A DNA stretch of 28,988 nt from Bacteroidota bacterium (lineage in GTDB: Bacteria > Bacteroidota > Bacteroidia > Flavobacteriales > Weeksellaceae), in NCBI GenBank assembly GCA_023419095.1, contig JAEZYN010000077.1, forward strand, positions 1-28,988. The letters run 5' to 3'. Below the pieces are notes generated by a model. The model saw only the letters and a program-made list of their open reading frames with translations. It was not told the DNA's origin and ran no database searches. Below, piece by piece: positions 15,328-23,640 of the stretch (within the stretch, counting starts at the first letter, position 1; each line of letters opens with the position of its first letter). Made by a program: the position numbers and the translations under genes.

Positions 15328-16655
15328 AGGTTTGCGAATGTTTCGATTAACAAGTACAAATTAAGCGCAATAATGATTGCGGCGATGATCCACACGATAG
15401 TTTTCAGCCAGGACTTATTGGCAAATTCGCCCATTTTAAGTTTTGAACCTGTAAACATAACCAATGGCACCACAGCGAAGCTCAGTTGCATCGACAAAAT
15501 AACCTGGCTGAGTACGAGCAAATCGGTAGTGCCTTTCTCGCCATAAAGAATTGTTACTATCAACGCCGGAATCACCGCAATCAGACGGGTAATAAGCCGG
15601 CGAAGCCAGGGTTTAAGGCGGATATTCAGAAATCCTTCCATAACAATTTGGCCCGCCAGTGTACCTGTGAGGGTTGAATTCTGCCCTGAAGCTAAAAGTG
15701 CGACCGCAAATACGATACTCGCGAGCGTAGTTCCAAGAATTGGCGCCAACATTTCGTGCGCATCATGAATATCGGCAACATCCTGGTTTCCGGTGGTATG
15801 AAATGTGGCTGCAGCAACGATAAGTATTGCCGCATTGATAAAAAAAGCAAGAAAAAGAGAGACTGTACTGTCAATGGTGGCAAATTTTATCGCTTCTTTT
15901 TTACCCTGAACCGTGCGTTCATAATTCCGTGTTTGCACAATACTGCTATGCAGATAAAGATTGTGTGGCATTACCGTAGCTCCCAGAATACCGATGGCAA
16001 TATAGAGCATTGCAGGATTCGTGACGATCTCTTTTTGTGGCACCAGACCACTCAGTATGGGGAAAACGTCAGGTTTACTTAAGATAATTTCGTAAGCAAA
16101 ACAGCCTAAGATCACAATAATAAGACCGGCAACAATGCTTTCGAGATATCTGAAACCTTTTGCCTGAAGAAAAAGAATGATGAATACGTCGACCACGGTG
16201 ATGACCACGCCCCAAGTAAGCGGAATCCCGAACAGTAGGTTCAAGGCGATTGCTGCACCGATGACTTCGGCAAGGTCACAGGCCGCAATGGCGATTTCGC
16301 AGAACACCCAAAGGATAAAATTAGTCACTGGATCAAAATGGTCCCGGCACGCCTGGGCGAGATCGCGTTCGGCAACGATGCCGAGCTTTAATGACAGATG
16401 CTGCAAAACGATTGCGAATAGATTGGATATCAACACCACTGAGAGTAAAGCATAGCCAAACTGCGCGCCGCCTGCTATGTCAGTCGCCCAGTTTCCGGGA
16501 TCCATATAGCCCACGGCGACCATTAAACCCGGCCCTGTGAACGCAAATAGTTTGCGCCAAAAACTGGCATTTTTTGGAATATTTACACTGGCAAATGCTT
16601 CTGGGAGCGAATTCGCACGCCGCGAATAACGCCAACCGGTATCTGGATTTCTCAA
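15324..16655 (-). CDS. mntH: Nramp-family divalent metal transporter MntH, TTG start
   Basis: Proton-coupled importer of Mn2+ (and Fe2+) in the inner membrane. The 443-residue protein has about eleven hydrophobic helices. The two metal-binding helices are intact: MDPGN in TM1 (Asp52, Asn55) and MPH in TM6 (Met229, His231, GATVMPHNLYLHSS). The start is a TTG at 16655, because no ATG lies between the promoter and TM1 and residues from RNPDTGWRY onward look like the family N-terminus. The leader would be only about a dozen bases. A DtxR/MntR-like palindrome (16658-16675) occupies it, so repression by a metal-sensing DtxR-family protein is likely. The outer-membrane protein gene downstream overlaps by four bases. 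Confidence 0.95.
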   Translation of the reverse strand: MRNPDTGWRYSRRANSLPEAFASVNIPKNASFWRKLFAFTGPGLMVAVGYMDPGNWATDIAGGAQFGYALLSVVLISNLFAIVLQHLSLKLGIVAERDLAQACRDHFDPVTNFILWVFCEIAIAACDLAEVIGAAIALNLLFGIPLTWGVVITVVDVFIILFLQAKGFRYLESIVAGLIIVILGCFAYEIILSKPDVFPILSGLVPQKEIVTNPAMLYIAIGILGATVMPHNLYLHSSIVQTRNYERTVQGKKEAIKFATIDSTVSLFLAFFINAAILIVAAATFHTTGNQDVADIHDAHEMLAPILGTTLASIVFAVALLASGQNSTLTGTLAGQIVMEGFLNIRLKPWLRRLITRLIAVIPALIVTILYGEKGTTDLLVLSQVILSMQLSFAVVPLVMFTGSKLKMGEFANKSWLKTIVWIIAAIIIALNLYLLIETFANL

Positions 16656-16657
16656 AA

Positions 16658-16675
16658 TGTTAGATTAGTCTAACA
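16658..16675. promoter_or_regulatory. DtxR/MntR-like operator of mntH
   Basis: TGTTAGA-TTAG-TCTAACA is a perfect 7-bp inverted repeat. Its core TTAGATTAGTCTAA matches most positions of the DtxR/IdeR box half (TTAGGTTAGSCTAA). It directly abuts the -7 element TATATTTG and covers the predicted transcription start, so a bound repressor would block initiation. No DtxR-family gene is in the window. Binding is inferred. Confidence 0.7.
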
Positions 16676-16704
16676 AATATATTAAATAAGTGATTACCTC
16701 CAAA
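16674..16704 (-). promoter_or_regulatory. mntH promoter (TTTG - 19 nt - TATATTTG)
   Basis: On the minus strand, TTTG (16704-16701) and TATATTTG (16681-16674) are separated by exactly 19 bases. This is the clearest full match to the Bacteroidota housekeeping promoter consensus in the window. Confidence 0.75.
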
Positions 16705-16711
16705 TAAATTC

Positions 16712-16739
16712 CAAAAAAAATCCCGGATGAACCGGGATC
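16712..16739 (-). terminator. Rho-independent terminator after the DUF937-OmpA gene
   Basis: ATCCCGG and CCGGGAT pair around a five-base loop (16720-16738). The A-run at 16713-16720 becomes a T-run on the minus strand. It separates the OmpA-like gene (stop at 16757) from the mntH promoter. Confidence 0.85.
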
Positions 16740-16756
16740 ATAAAAATTAAGTTTCA

Positions 16757-18040
16757 CTACTTCGTAAAACGGATGGCTGTATAACGGTCTTTTAACCGCT
16801 CCTCATCACTGGCCGATTCATCAACCGTCGCGCGCTCTTCACCATAACCTTCCGCGGAAACGACCTGAGGCGAAGCCAATGCCGCTTTTACTGCATTTGC
16901 TCTGTCCTGTGAAAGTTTTTTGTTCGTTGCGTCGTCGCCTTTTTTATCACTATAGGCGCCGATTTTAATTTTAGCATCAGGATAAGCTGCTAAGATCGCC
17001 TTAATGTTGTCGAGCTGAACCTGAGATTCAGGCGTAAGCTGAGTCGAATTGAATTCGAAATTTAAATTGTCAAAATTAAACCATCTTTCCTTTAGTGCAT
17101 TTTCATCGGCATTTTTGTATTCATCTGAATTTAAAAACGCCACCATCTGGTCTTCAATTCCGCCTCTGTACGCGTTTACGCTGCTTCCGGAAGGCAAAGC
17201 AACTGACATTGTTTCGCGGTTGCCAGCTGTCATTGAACTGTCATTTAAAGTATCCGCCACTACGGCCGCAGGTTCGGCCTGTACAGATGTTGAATCATTC
17301 ATTGCGGTCGTTTGGTTGGCAGATTTATCACACTGTCTCCAAAGGAACCAGGCGGCCAGAGCAAGCAAAATAATTGGCAGCAGCCATCTCCACAGCGACC
17401 CTTCCCGGTGCGCATCATTTCTGTCCACATGAACATGTGTATTCCCGCCTCGGTTTACATCTACAGCAGAAGTATCCGCAGTATCGGCAGCAGCAAGTTC
17501 AGGAGCATCCGGATATTCATCCGCGTTGGCCAAACTTCCTCTGCCCGCATCGGCAAATGTGAATCCCGCAGGCATCAGCGACGATACATTCTCACGTTGG
17601 TCACGCAATAAAGATGAAATTGCGGTTGCGTCCATATGCTGATCTTCAGCATATTTGCCTATTGAGCCAATAGCAGCGCCCGTTACTGTATAAAGCAGTG
17701 AGTTGGCCGACGTATTGCTAACACCCGCATATTCTGATACAGAATTCACCAAATTAGGTACACGGTCCCCAAAAATCGCCGTTAAAACGGTTGCCACCAT
17801 AGAGTTGCCGGCAGTACCGCCAAGCAAATTGCCCAGAAGTCCACTTGATGATGGATTGGTGATCGTAGTTTGAACGCCGGGTTTGTCTGCATTATCAGCC
17901 AATGCTGTAATCACCGATGGTAACAAAACGCTCACTGCTTTAGAAACCGAAGATTCGCTTTCGCCCAGCTGTGTGGCACTCTGGGAAATCAGGGCTGGAC
18001 CTAACTGCCCACGGATAAGATCAATAATGTTTAATGACAT
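16757..18040 (-). CDS. DUF937-OmpA fusion protein with a central membrane anchor
   Basis: The 427-residue protein has three parts. Residues 1 to about 160 are a DUF937 (YidB-like) region beginning MSLNIIDLIRGQLGPALISQ, Ala/Ser/Gly-rich with amphipathic helices. A single membrane segment (LLPIILLALAAWFLW, 217-235) lies between charged flanks. Residues 327-427 are an OmpA C-terminal domain with the peptidoglycan-binding Asp and Arg in GAYSDKKGDD (Asp365) and KKLSQDRANAV (Arg380). There is no signal peptide, so I infer a cytoplasmic DUF937 domain and a periplasmic, wall-binding OmpA domain joined across the inner membrane. It is monocistronic with its own terminator. The function of DUF937 is not established. 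Confidence 0.88.
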   Translation of the reverse strand: MSLNIIDLIRGQLGPALISQSATQLGESESSVSKAVSVLLPSVITALADNADKPGVQTTITNPSSSGLLGNLLGGTAGNSMVATVLTAIFGDRVPNLVNSVSEYAGVSNTSANSLLYTVTGAAIGSIGKYAEDQHMDATAISSLLRDQRENVSSLMPAGFTFADAGRGSLANADEYPDAPELAAADTADTSAVDVNRGGNTHVHVDRNDAHREGSLWRWLLPIILLALAAWFLWRQCDKSANQTTAMNDSTSVQAEPAAVVADTLNDSSMTAGNRETMSVALPSGSSVNAYRGGIEDQMVAFLNSDEYKNADENALKERWFNFDNLNFEFNSTQLTPESQVQLDNIKAILAAYPDAKIKIGAYSDKKGDDATNKKLSQDRANAVKAALASPQVVSAEGYGEERATVDESASDEERLKDRYTAIRFTK

Positions 18041-18131
18041 AGTAGTTTATTTTTAAATGTTAACATTCAGCAAAAGCAGGATGCAAATTTTAATCCAAAC
18101 AAACTATAGCCATTACAAGCGATATCGGATC

Positions 18132-19607
18132 TTAATATGCTTTTGCAAAAATTACACGCTGTGCCGAAGGCTTACCGCTTACCATCGAAACACCTTTTTC
18201 CATCTCATTATTTAAAGGAATGCAGCGGATCGTAGCTTTGGTTTCGTTCTTAATCTGTTCTTCCTCTTCTGCTGTTCCGTCCCAATGTGCGGAAATGAAA
18301 CCACCCTTTTCTTCAAGAACTTTTTTGAATTCTTCATAGGAATCCACTTGGGTGATGTGCGTGTCGCGGTAATTTAACGCCTTGTTATATATGTCCTCCT
18401 GAATAGTTTTCAGCAGATCCTCGATGTAATTTTCAAGACCTTCAAGTGCGATGGTTTCCTTTGTAAGATTGTCACGGCGAGCGATTTCTACGGTGCCGTT
18501 TTCGAGGTCGCGCGCACCCAGTGCGATACGTACGGGAACGCCTTTCAGTTCATATTCTGCGAATTTCCAGCCCGGTTTATTTTCCGTTCTGTTATCGTAT
18601 TTCACGGAGATTCCTTGTGCTTTGAGTTTTTGCTGAATTTCAAAAGCTACCTCATCGATTTGCTTTAACTGTTCCTCACCTTTAAAGATCGGAACAATCA
18701 CCACCTGAATTGGTGCTAAACTTGGCGGCAAAACCAGGCCAAAATCATCAGAATGCGTCATAATTAATGCACCCATCAGACGTGTTGAAGTTCCCCACGA
18801 AGTTCCCCACGCGTGCTCGATCTTTCCTTCACGATTGGTGAATTTCACATCAAATGCTTTCCCAAAATTCTGTCCCAGGAAGTGCGAAGTACCTGCCTGC
18901 AAAGCTTTTCCGTCCTGCATCAAAGCCTCGATGCAATAAGTCTCATCTGCACCGGCAAATCTTTCGCTTTCAGTCTTCAAACCGCGAATCACAGGAATGG
19001 CCATGAACTTTTCAGCAAAATCCGCGTAAACTTCCAGCATTTTTTCAGATTCCTCGATGGCTTCTTCCTTCGTGGCGTGTGCAGTGTGACCTTCCTGCCA
19101 AAGGAATTCCGCTGTACGGAGGAATAAACGCGTACGCATTTCCCAGCGCACCACATTTGCCCATTGATTAATCAGAATCGGTAAATCACGGTAAGACTGT
19201 ATCCAGTTCTTGTAAGTATTCCAAATGATAGCTTCCGACGTGGGACGCACGATAAGTTCTTCTTCGAGTTTCGCCTCCGGGTCCACAACCAGTTTTTTAG
19301 GATCGTCCGGATCGGTTTTCAAGCGGTAATGCGTTACTACGGCACATTCTTTCGCGAATCCTTCTGCATTTTTTTCTTCGGCTTCAAACAGGCTTTTGGG
19401 TATGAAGATGGGAAAATATGCGTTCTCGTGACCCGTTTCTTTGAAACGGCGGTCCATTTCATCTCTCATTTTTTCCCAGATCGCATATCCGTAGGGTTTG
19501 ATAACCATGCAGCCACGAACTCCTGAATTTTCAGCGAGGTCAGCTTTTACTACGAGTTCATTGTACCATTTGCTGTAATCTTCGGCGCGCGAAGTAAGTT
19601 TTGCCAT
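18132..19607 (-). CDS. proS: Prolyl-tRNA synthetase, type 3 (archaeal/eukaryote-like, no editing insertion)
   Basis: Charges tRNA-Pro with proline. At 491 residues and with the start MAKLTSRAEDYSKWYNELV it belongs to the short ProS type 3, which lacks the INS editing domain of E. coli-type enzymes. Class II motifs are recognisable: GVRGCMVIKPYGYAIWEKM, RPTSEAIIWNTYKNWI, NVVRWEMRTRLFLRTAEFLWQEGHTAHAT and HAWGTSWGTSTRLMGALI. The anticodon-binding domain begins near PIQVVIVPIF, followed by the zinc-binding-like C-terminal domain ending in VIFAKAY. A TATATTTG element 107 nt upstream suggests a leader of roughly 100 nt. Confidence 0.97.
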   Translation of the reverse strand: MAKLTSRAEDYSKWYNELVVKADLAENSGVRGCMVIKPYGYAIWEKMRDEMDRRFKETGHENAYFPIFIPKSLFEAEEKNAEGFAKECAVVTHYRLKTDPDDPKKLVVDPEAKLEEELIVRPTSEAIIWNTYKNWIQSYRDLPILINQWANVVRWEMRTRLFLRTAEFLWQEGHTAHATKEEAIEESEKMLEVYADFAEKFMAIPVIRGLKTESERFAGADETYCIEALMQDGKALQAGTSHFLGQNFGKAFDVKFTNREGKIEHAWGTSWGTSTRLMGALIMTHSDDFGLVLPPSLAPIQVVIVPIFKGEEQLKQIDEVAFEIQQKLKAQGISVKYDNRTENKPGWKFAEYELKGVPVRIALGARDLENGTVEIARRDNLTKETIALEGLENYIEDLLKTIQEDIYNKALNYRDTHITQVDSYEEFKKVLEEKGGFISAHWDGTAEEEEQIKNETKATIRCIPLNNEMEKGVSMVSGKPSAQRVIFAKAY

Positions 19608-19714
19608 TTTTTATCTATCTTTGATTTAACTTTTGCAGTATTGCTGTATCTAATAACCACAGCGGTTTCAGGCCAAAACAGAACCTTTCGTTGGTATCAT
19701 TTTGGTATGAAATG

Positions 19715-19722
19715 CAAATATA
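19715..19722 (-). promoter_or_regulatory. -7 promoter element (TATATTTG) upstream of proS
   Basis: A perfect TAnnTTTG on the minus strand lies 107 nt before the proS ATG. I saw no obvious terminator-antiterminator or T-box-like fold in the A/T-rich leader. Confidence 0.45.
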
Positions 19723-19748
19723 ATTCAATTTAAAACTTTTCACCTATC

Positions 19749-20702
19749 ATGGAAAAAATTACTTATAAAAATATCCTGCAAGCATTCAAATCGAAAGTGG
19801 TTTTAATAGTTGCAGGAAGTTTTATGCTTACCTCCTGCGTTATCCAGACAGGTGGCTATACAGAAACTGACGGTGTATATTACGATCCGAATCGCGACAC
19901 GCTTCCGGAAGGTTCGATGACACGCAGCGGAAATCAGGTGGGCGACTATTACGATTATCAGGCAAATGATGATCAGAATGTTTATCTAAACACTGAAAAC
20001 CGAAATGAAAGCTGGCGTGAAGCGCAGAATTCCGATTGGGGAACATACACAGGCACGAATACTTATTACACTGACAACTGGGGCTACCCCTACGGTTACT
20101 ACAACGGTTTTGGTTTCGGAATGAGTTTTGGCTGGGGTTCCCCGTGGGGTTACGGTGGCTATTACAGCCCGTGGGGTTACGGTGCGTTCTACAATCCTTG
20201 GGGTTACGGTTACAATCCTTGGTATAGCTACTATGGCGGTTACTACGGTTATTATAACCCTTATTACGGCTACAGCCCTTATTATATGTACAATCCGTAC
20301 GGATACGGATACGGTTATGGTAATGGATACAATACATATAATGGCGGATTCACTTATAAAAGAAGTGGCACTGACAGCGGTTTCCGAAACAGCATCCGTA
20401 ATTCTAACAGCAATCTGAGAAATTCCAACAGCAACAACACCGGTTTCAGAAACGGAAGCAATCCAAGTGCGTACGGAAACAGCGGTTTCAGAAATCAAAC
20501 ACAGCAGCCAAGACAGAGAAATAGGCAGAATACGTCGCCCCGACAGACCGCACCGCGTCAAAGTATGCCAAACTACAGCGAGCCCCGATTCCGAAGCAAC
20601 AGCGGCAGTGACGGTGGTTTCCGTTCAGGCAGCAGCAGCGGCGGCTTCAACAGTGGCTCTAACTCAGGCGGTACACGGTCTTCCGGCGGTTTCCGAAGAT
20701 AA
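19749..20702 (+). CDS. Tyr/Gly/Asn-rich low-complexity lipoprotein
   Basis: The 317-residue protein has a lipoprotein signal with lipobox LTSC (lipidated Cys30). An acidic, Asp/Asn/Tyr-rich region follows. A long central tract is built from Tyr, Gly, Pro, Trp and Asn (units such as NPWGYG, YNPYYGY and YGYGYG). The C-terminus, about 110 residues, is Ser/Asn/Arg/Gly-rich with repeated SGFRN and GGFRS motifs and ends GGFRR. Relatives exist in many flavobacteria and some are misannotated as prolyl-tRNA synthetase because they lie beside proS. The composition resembles phase-separating or adhesive sequences. A surface role is likely, but the precise function is unknown. The porin-like gene follows 28 nt downstream, so co-transcription is likely. 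Confidence 0.85.
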   Translation: MEKITYKNILQAFKSKVVLIVAGSFMLTSCVIQTGGYTETDGVYYDPNRDTLPEGSMTRSGNQVGDYYDYQANDDQNVYLNTENRNESWREAQNSDWGTYTGTNTYYTDNWGYPYGYYNGFGFGMSFGWGSPWGYGGYYSPWGYGAFYNPWGYGYNPWYSYYGGYYGYYNPYYGYSPYYMYNPYGYGYGYGNGYNTYNGGFTYKRSGTDSGFRNSIRNSNSNLRNSNSNNTGFRNGSNPSAYGNSGFRNQTQQPRQRNRQNTSPRQTAPRQSMPNYSEPRFRSNSGSDGGFRSGSSSGGFNSGSNSGGTRSSGGFRR

Positions 20703-20730
20703 TCTTTAATTTAAATTTTTAAATAAAATA

Positions 20731-22125
20731 ATGATCAGAAAAACATTGATGGTTACATCACTCGCTGCAGCCTATTTCATGAATGCGCAGGATGTATCCA
20801 CGATAAGAAATACGGCAGATGTTTACGCCAATTCCTCAATGCAGGGTTCGGCTAAATATAATGCGATGGCAGGCTCTATGGGAGCATTAGGTGGTGAGTA
20901 TTCGGTTATAAATTCAAATCCCGCCGGCGTAGGTGTGAGTATTGCCAATGATTTTTCGGCAACGCTGGGAATCCGGTCACAGCAGAATAATTCAAGTCTT
21001 AATAATCAGTCAATCAATTATAAAATAAACAATACGGATATCACCAGTTCCGGTGGTATCGCGGTATTTCCTGTTTCTTCGTCGAACTGGAAGTTTGTGA
21101 ATGTAGGTGTTAGTTACTCGAACCGCTCTCTTGAAGATTATACGGAGACGCCGGGAAACAGCAACGTCACATTTCAGTTTGAGGATGAAGATGAAAACAT
21201 TGAGAATCTTGCTTTTGCGGGTCATGCGTTTAACCGTTACGGTAATGTGAATAAAACGAGTATTGCAGTGGGAGGTAACTATGACAACAGAGTCTATCTG
21301 GGTGTAGGACTAAACTTCCATAATTCTGTTCTCGATCAGTATGACAGTGCCGCTTTCACCAATGGAAGTAACGGGACAGAGATATTTGACAAGCAGTTTA
21401 CTCCGTTTTCTGAGTCGGCCAGTGGCTTTTCCGCCTCTGTAGGTGTAATTGGAAAGATTAATCCAAACTTCAGGTTAGGAGCTGCCATTGAAACACCTAC
21501 GTGGTGGAGCATGGAACGTGTTTATAATGGCTACGCAATAACTGGCGACGGATCTTATTATGAAGACCGTAAACTGTCTTCTCCGCTTAAAGCGACATTG
21601 AGTGCAGCTTATGTTGCGAATAAAAATCTCTCCCTGAATGTAGATTATACGCTCGGAATTACCAAACCGAAGTACAAAGTGTATGGTGAGGCGGAAACTG
21701 TACTGAATGATTTCTTCTCCGACAACTACAACACCGCTTCTGAAGTGAAAGTGGGTGCGGAATACCGTATTGATGCGTTCAGATTACGGGCGGGTTACGG
21801 CTACGCTGCGAGTCCCTTTGATTCGGTTTCAGTCAGTGCGTACGATGCGGCGGGAAGCTCCGGAAGCAGGACTTTTGAAAGTATGTTTGTAGGAAACCGA
21901 AATACGGTTGGCGCAGGTATCGGCTATGATTTCAGGTCTTTTTATATCGACGCAGCTTACCAGTATGTAGATTCTGACTATGCCAATCCGTTCCTTTATG
22001 GTTCGGAAGAAGACGGAACCGGTTACTATTCGCCGACGAAAGAACTTAATTCAGCGAATTATCTCGTATCCGATGTAGAAAACAAACAGAATAATTTCTA
22101 CATCACGCTTGGCTGGAAATTTTAA
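20731..22125 (+). CDS. FadL/OmpP1/TodX-type outer-membrane transport protein
   Basis: The 464-residue protein has a signal peptide (residues 1-20, ending NAQ) and a beta-barrel of alternating hydrophobic and polar strands, ending YITLGWKF with a C-terminal aromatic as in outer-membrane proteins. The N-terminal part NTADVYANSSMQGSAKYNAMAG and GALGGEYSVINSNPAGVG matches the hatch-like start of FadL-family porins, which admit long-chain fatty acids or other hydrophobic compounds. It is the second gene after the Tyr/Gly-rich lipoprotein and ends at a strong terminator. The ligand is unknown. Flavobacterial copies are sometimes called hemin receptor without evidence. Confidence 0.85.
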   Translation: MIRKTLMVTSLAAAYFMNAQDVSTIRNTADVYANSSMQGSAKYNAMAGSMGALGGEYSVINSNPAGVGVSIANDFSATLGIRSQQNNSSLNNQSINYKINNTDITSSGGIAVFPVSSSNWKFVNVGVSYSNRSLEDYTETPGNSNVTFQFEDEDENIENLAFAGHAFNRYGNVNKTSIAVGGNYDNRVYLGVGLNFHNSVLDQYDSAAFTNGSNGTEIFDKQFTPFSESASGFSASVGVIGKINPNFRLGAAIETPTWWSMERVYNGYAITGDGSYYEDRKLSSPLKATLSAAYVANKNLSLNVDYTLGITKPKYKVYGEAETVLNDFFSDNYNTASEVKVGAEYRIDAFRLRAGYGYAASPFDSVSVSAYDAAGSSGSRTFESMFVGNRNTVGAGIGYDFRSFYIDAAYQYVDSDYANPFLYGSEEDGTGYYSPTKELNSANYLVSDVENKQNNFYITLGWKF

Positions 22126-22148
22126 TTAAAAGTTTATAAGGCATAATG

Positions 22149-22180
22149 AAAAGCTTCGGAAATTATCCGAAGCTTTTTTT
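22149..22180 (+). terminator. Rho-independent terminator after the FadL-like gene
   Basis: AAAAGCTTCGGA (22149-22160) pairs with TCCGAAGCTTTT (22166-22177) around AATTA, followed by a T-run. Its right edge overlaps the stop codon of the convergent ZIP gene at 22179-22181. Confidence 0.88.
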
Positions 22181-22880
22181 AATGCGTATGGAAAAGATGA
22201 CCGAACATTCCTAATGCGACACCGCAAATCACCATCAAGATTTTCGTATAATCAATGTTGTGGTTCTTATTACTTTCAAAGATGATCACCGAAGATATAT
22301 GCAGGAAGATCCCACCCACCAGCGCTAAAAAATATACGTTGTAAGCCGGATTAAAATAATTGCCGAGCATCAGCCCCAAAGGAGACGCGACAGCGAAAAT
22401 GGCAATTATAAGCATCGAAGAGGTAGAAAAACGTGCCTTTTTCTGTGAGAGAAACGCGCCCAACACAAAAGAAATCGGCAGGTTGTGAAAAAGGATTCCC
22501 ATCAGATAAGGGCTTAAAACATCAGTTTCATTTGCGAGTGGAATTCCCTCAAGGAACGCGTGCACGAACATTCCGAGCATCAGTGCCAGCGGCAGGATGT
22601 TCTTTTGCTCGTGGTGGTGATGAAAATGCCCATGCTCAAAACCTTTAGTGAGATTTTCGAGCAGCATCTGGAGCAGTACACCCGCGATCACAAACAGGCC
22701 GATATTTTTGATGTCGCTTGTGTATATCTCCGGGAAAACCTCATTGAGACATACTGTTATCAGAAAACCGGCACTCAGGATGAGCAGGTTCTTGGCGAAC
22801 TTCTGCTGAGACCCAAAGAACTTTCCCAAAAAAACGCCAATGACGACACTAAGAACCAGCAGGATTATTATCGGCACCAT
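22179..22880 (-). CDS. ZIP-family metal transporter with altered metal-site residues
   Basis: A 233-residue inner-membrane protein with about eight hydrophobic helices, starting at MVPIIILLVLSVVIG. An earlier start at 22919 is open but would overlap the upstream methyltransferase gene by 26 nt. The M at 22880 leaves 13 nt. The loop after the third helix is histidine-rich (HGHFHHHH at 83-90), typical of ZIP zinc or iron importers. TM4 has H107-A-F-L-E111-G and TM5 has H132-N-L-P-I-S. The position usually held by Glu or His in TM5 (HxxPE/H) is Ile136, and the Asn after His107 is Ala. The metal is not predictable. It is probably co-transcribed with the methyltransferase gene. Confidence 0.88.
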   Translation of the reverse strand: MVPIIILLVLSVVIGVFLGKFFGSQQKFAKNLLILSAGFLITVCLNEVFPEIYTSDIKNIGLFVIAGVLLQMLLENLTKGFEHGHFHHHHEQKNILPLALMLGMFVHAFLEGIPLANETDVLSPYLMGILFHNLPISFVLGAFLSQKKARFSTSSMLIIAIFAVASPLGLMLGNYFNPAYNVYFLALVGGIFLHISSVIIFESNKNHNIDYTKILMVICGVALGMFGHLFHTH

Positions 22881-22893
22881 AAAATTTTTCTGT

Positions 22894-23637
22894 TTAGTTA
22901 GTGACTTTTCGGAATACACTTATGCAGCGCGGCGATGTCTCCACATCATATTCGCCGAGCGAATAATCACCGTAAGTCTTCACGGTTTCCAGACCTAATT
23001 CGGCAGCATATTCCTTGATTGTTTCCGGTGAATGGAGCTTGACGCGCTCATAGTAATGATGCTCCTTATCTTCTGCTGTAAAGTGAATGTCTTTAATAAC
23101 AAATTGGTTTTCAATTTTTTTCTTAATCTTAAACTCAATACCCTGCTTTACGAGCTTTTCTTCCGGCACCAGTGTATTTTTCACCCATTTCTCATTCAGG
23201 AAATCAAGCACAAAAAAACCGCCGGGCAACAGCACATTATTTATCGACTTAAAGATCTTCCGGTCCTCCTCCGGGCTGTCAAAATATCCGAAACTGGTGA
23301 AAAGGTTGAAAACGGCATCCACTTTTTGCGCGCTCACATCCGGGAAAATCTCGTTTCGCATGTCGTGAACTTCAAATTTTAAAGAAGGATTCGCAAATGT
23401 TTGGTTGTGTTTAATGCTTTCTTCGGAAAGATCGAGACCGAGCACCTCGTAGCCTTTTTTATTCAGAAAAACCGAATGCCGGCCCTTACCGCAAGCCAGA
23501 TCAATGATTTTGGAACCCGCCTGCATATTCAGATCCTGAACCAGTAAGGTAATAAAATGTTCAGCCTCTTCGTAATTCCGGTCGCTGTAAAGAATGTGAT
23601 AATAAGGGGTATTAAACCATGTTTGAAACCATGCCAT
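22894..23637 (-). CDS. Class I SAM-dependent methyltransferase, substrate unknown
   Basis: A 247-residue cytoplasmic protein with a Rossmann-type methyltransferase core. Motif I is IIDLACGKGRHS (residues 44-55), then GYEVLGLDLSEESI (acidic end of strand 2), VDAVFNLFTSFGYF (motif IV region), then LLPGGFFVLDFLN. The N-terminal MAWFQTWFNTPYYHILYSDR is typical of a small methyltransferase family common in Bacteroidota. No neighbour reveals the substrate. The -7 element TATTTTTG ends four bases before the ATG. The ZIP gene lies 13 nt downstream. Confidence 0.88.
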   Translation of the reverse strand: MAWFQTWFNTPYYHILYSDRNYEEAEHFITLLVQDLNMQAGSKIIDLACGKGRHSVFLNKKGYEVLGLDLSEESIKHNQTFANPSLKFEVHDMRNEIFPDVSAQKVDAVFNLFTSFGYFDSPEEDRKIFKSINNVLLPGGFFVLDFLNEKWVKNTLVPEEKLVKQGIEFKIKKKIENQFVIKDIHFTAEDKEHHYYERVKLHSPETIKEYAAELGLETVKTYGDYSLGEYDVETSPRCISVFRKVTN

Positions 23638-23640
23638 TCT

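Noticed and set aside
19840..20561. Long antisense frames (165 and 191 codons) opposite the Tyr/Gly-rich lipoprotein.
   Set aside because: They are created by the repetitive codon pattern of the real gene. The sense frame has a signal peptide, a lipobox and conserved neighbours.
22433..22901. Plus-strand frames opposite the ZIP gene.
   Set aside because: The minus strand encodes clear membrane helices and ZIP motifs.
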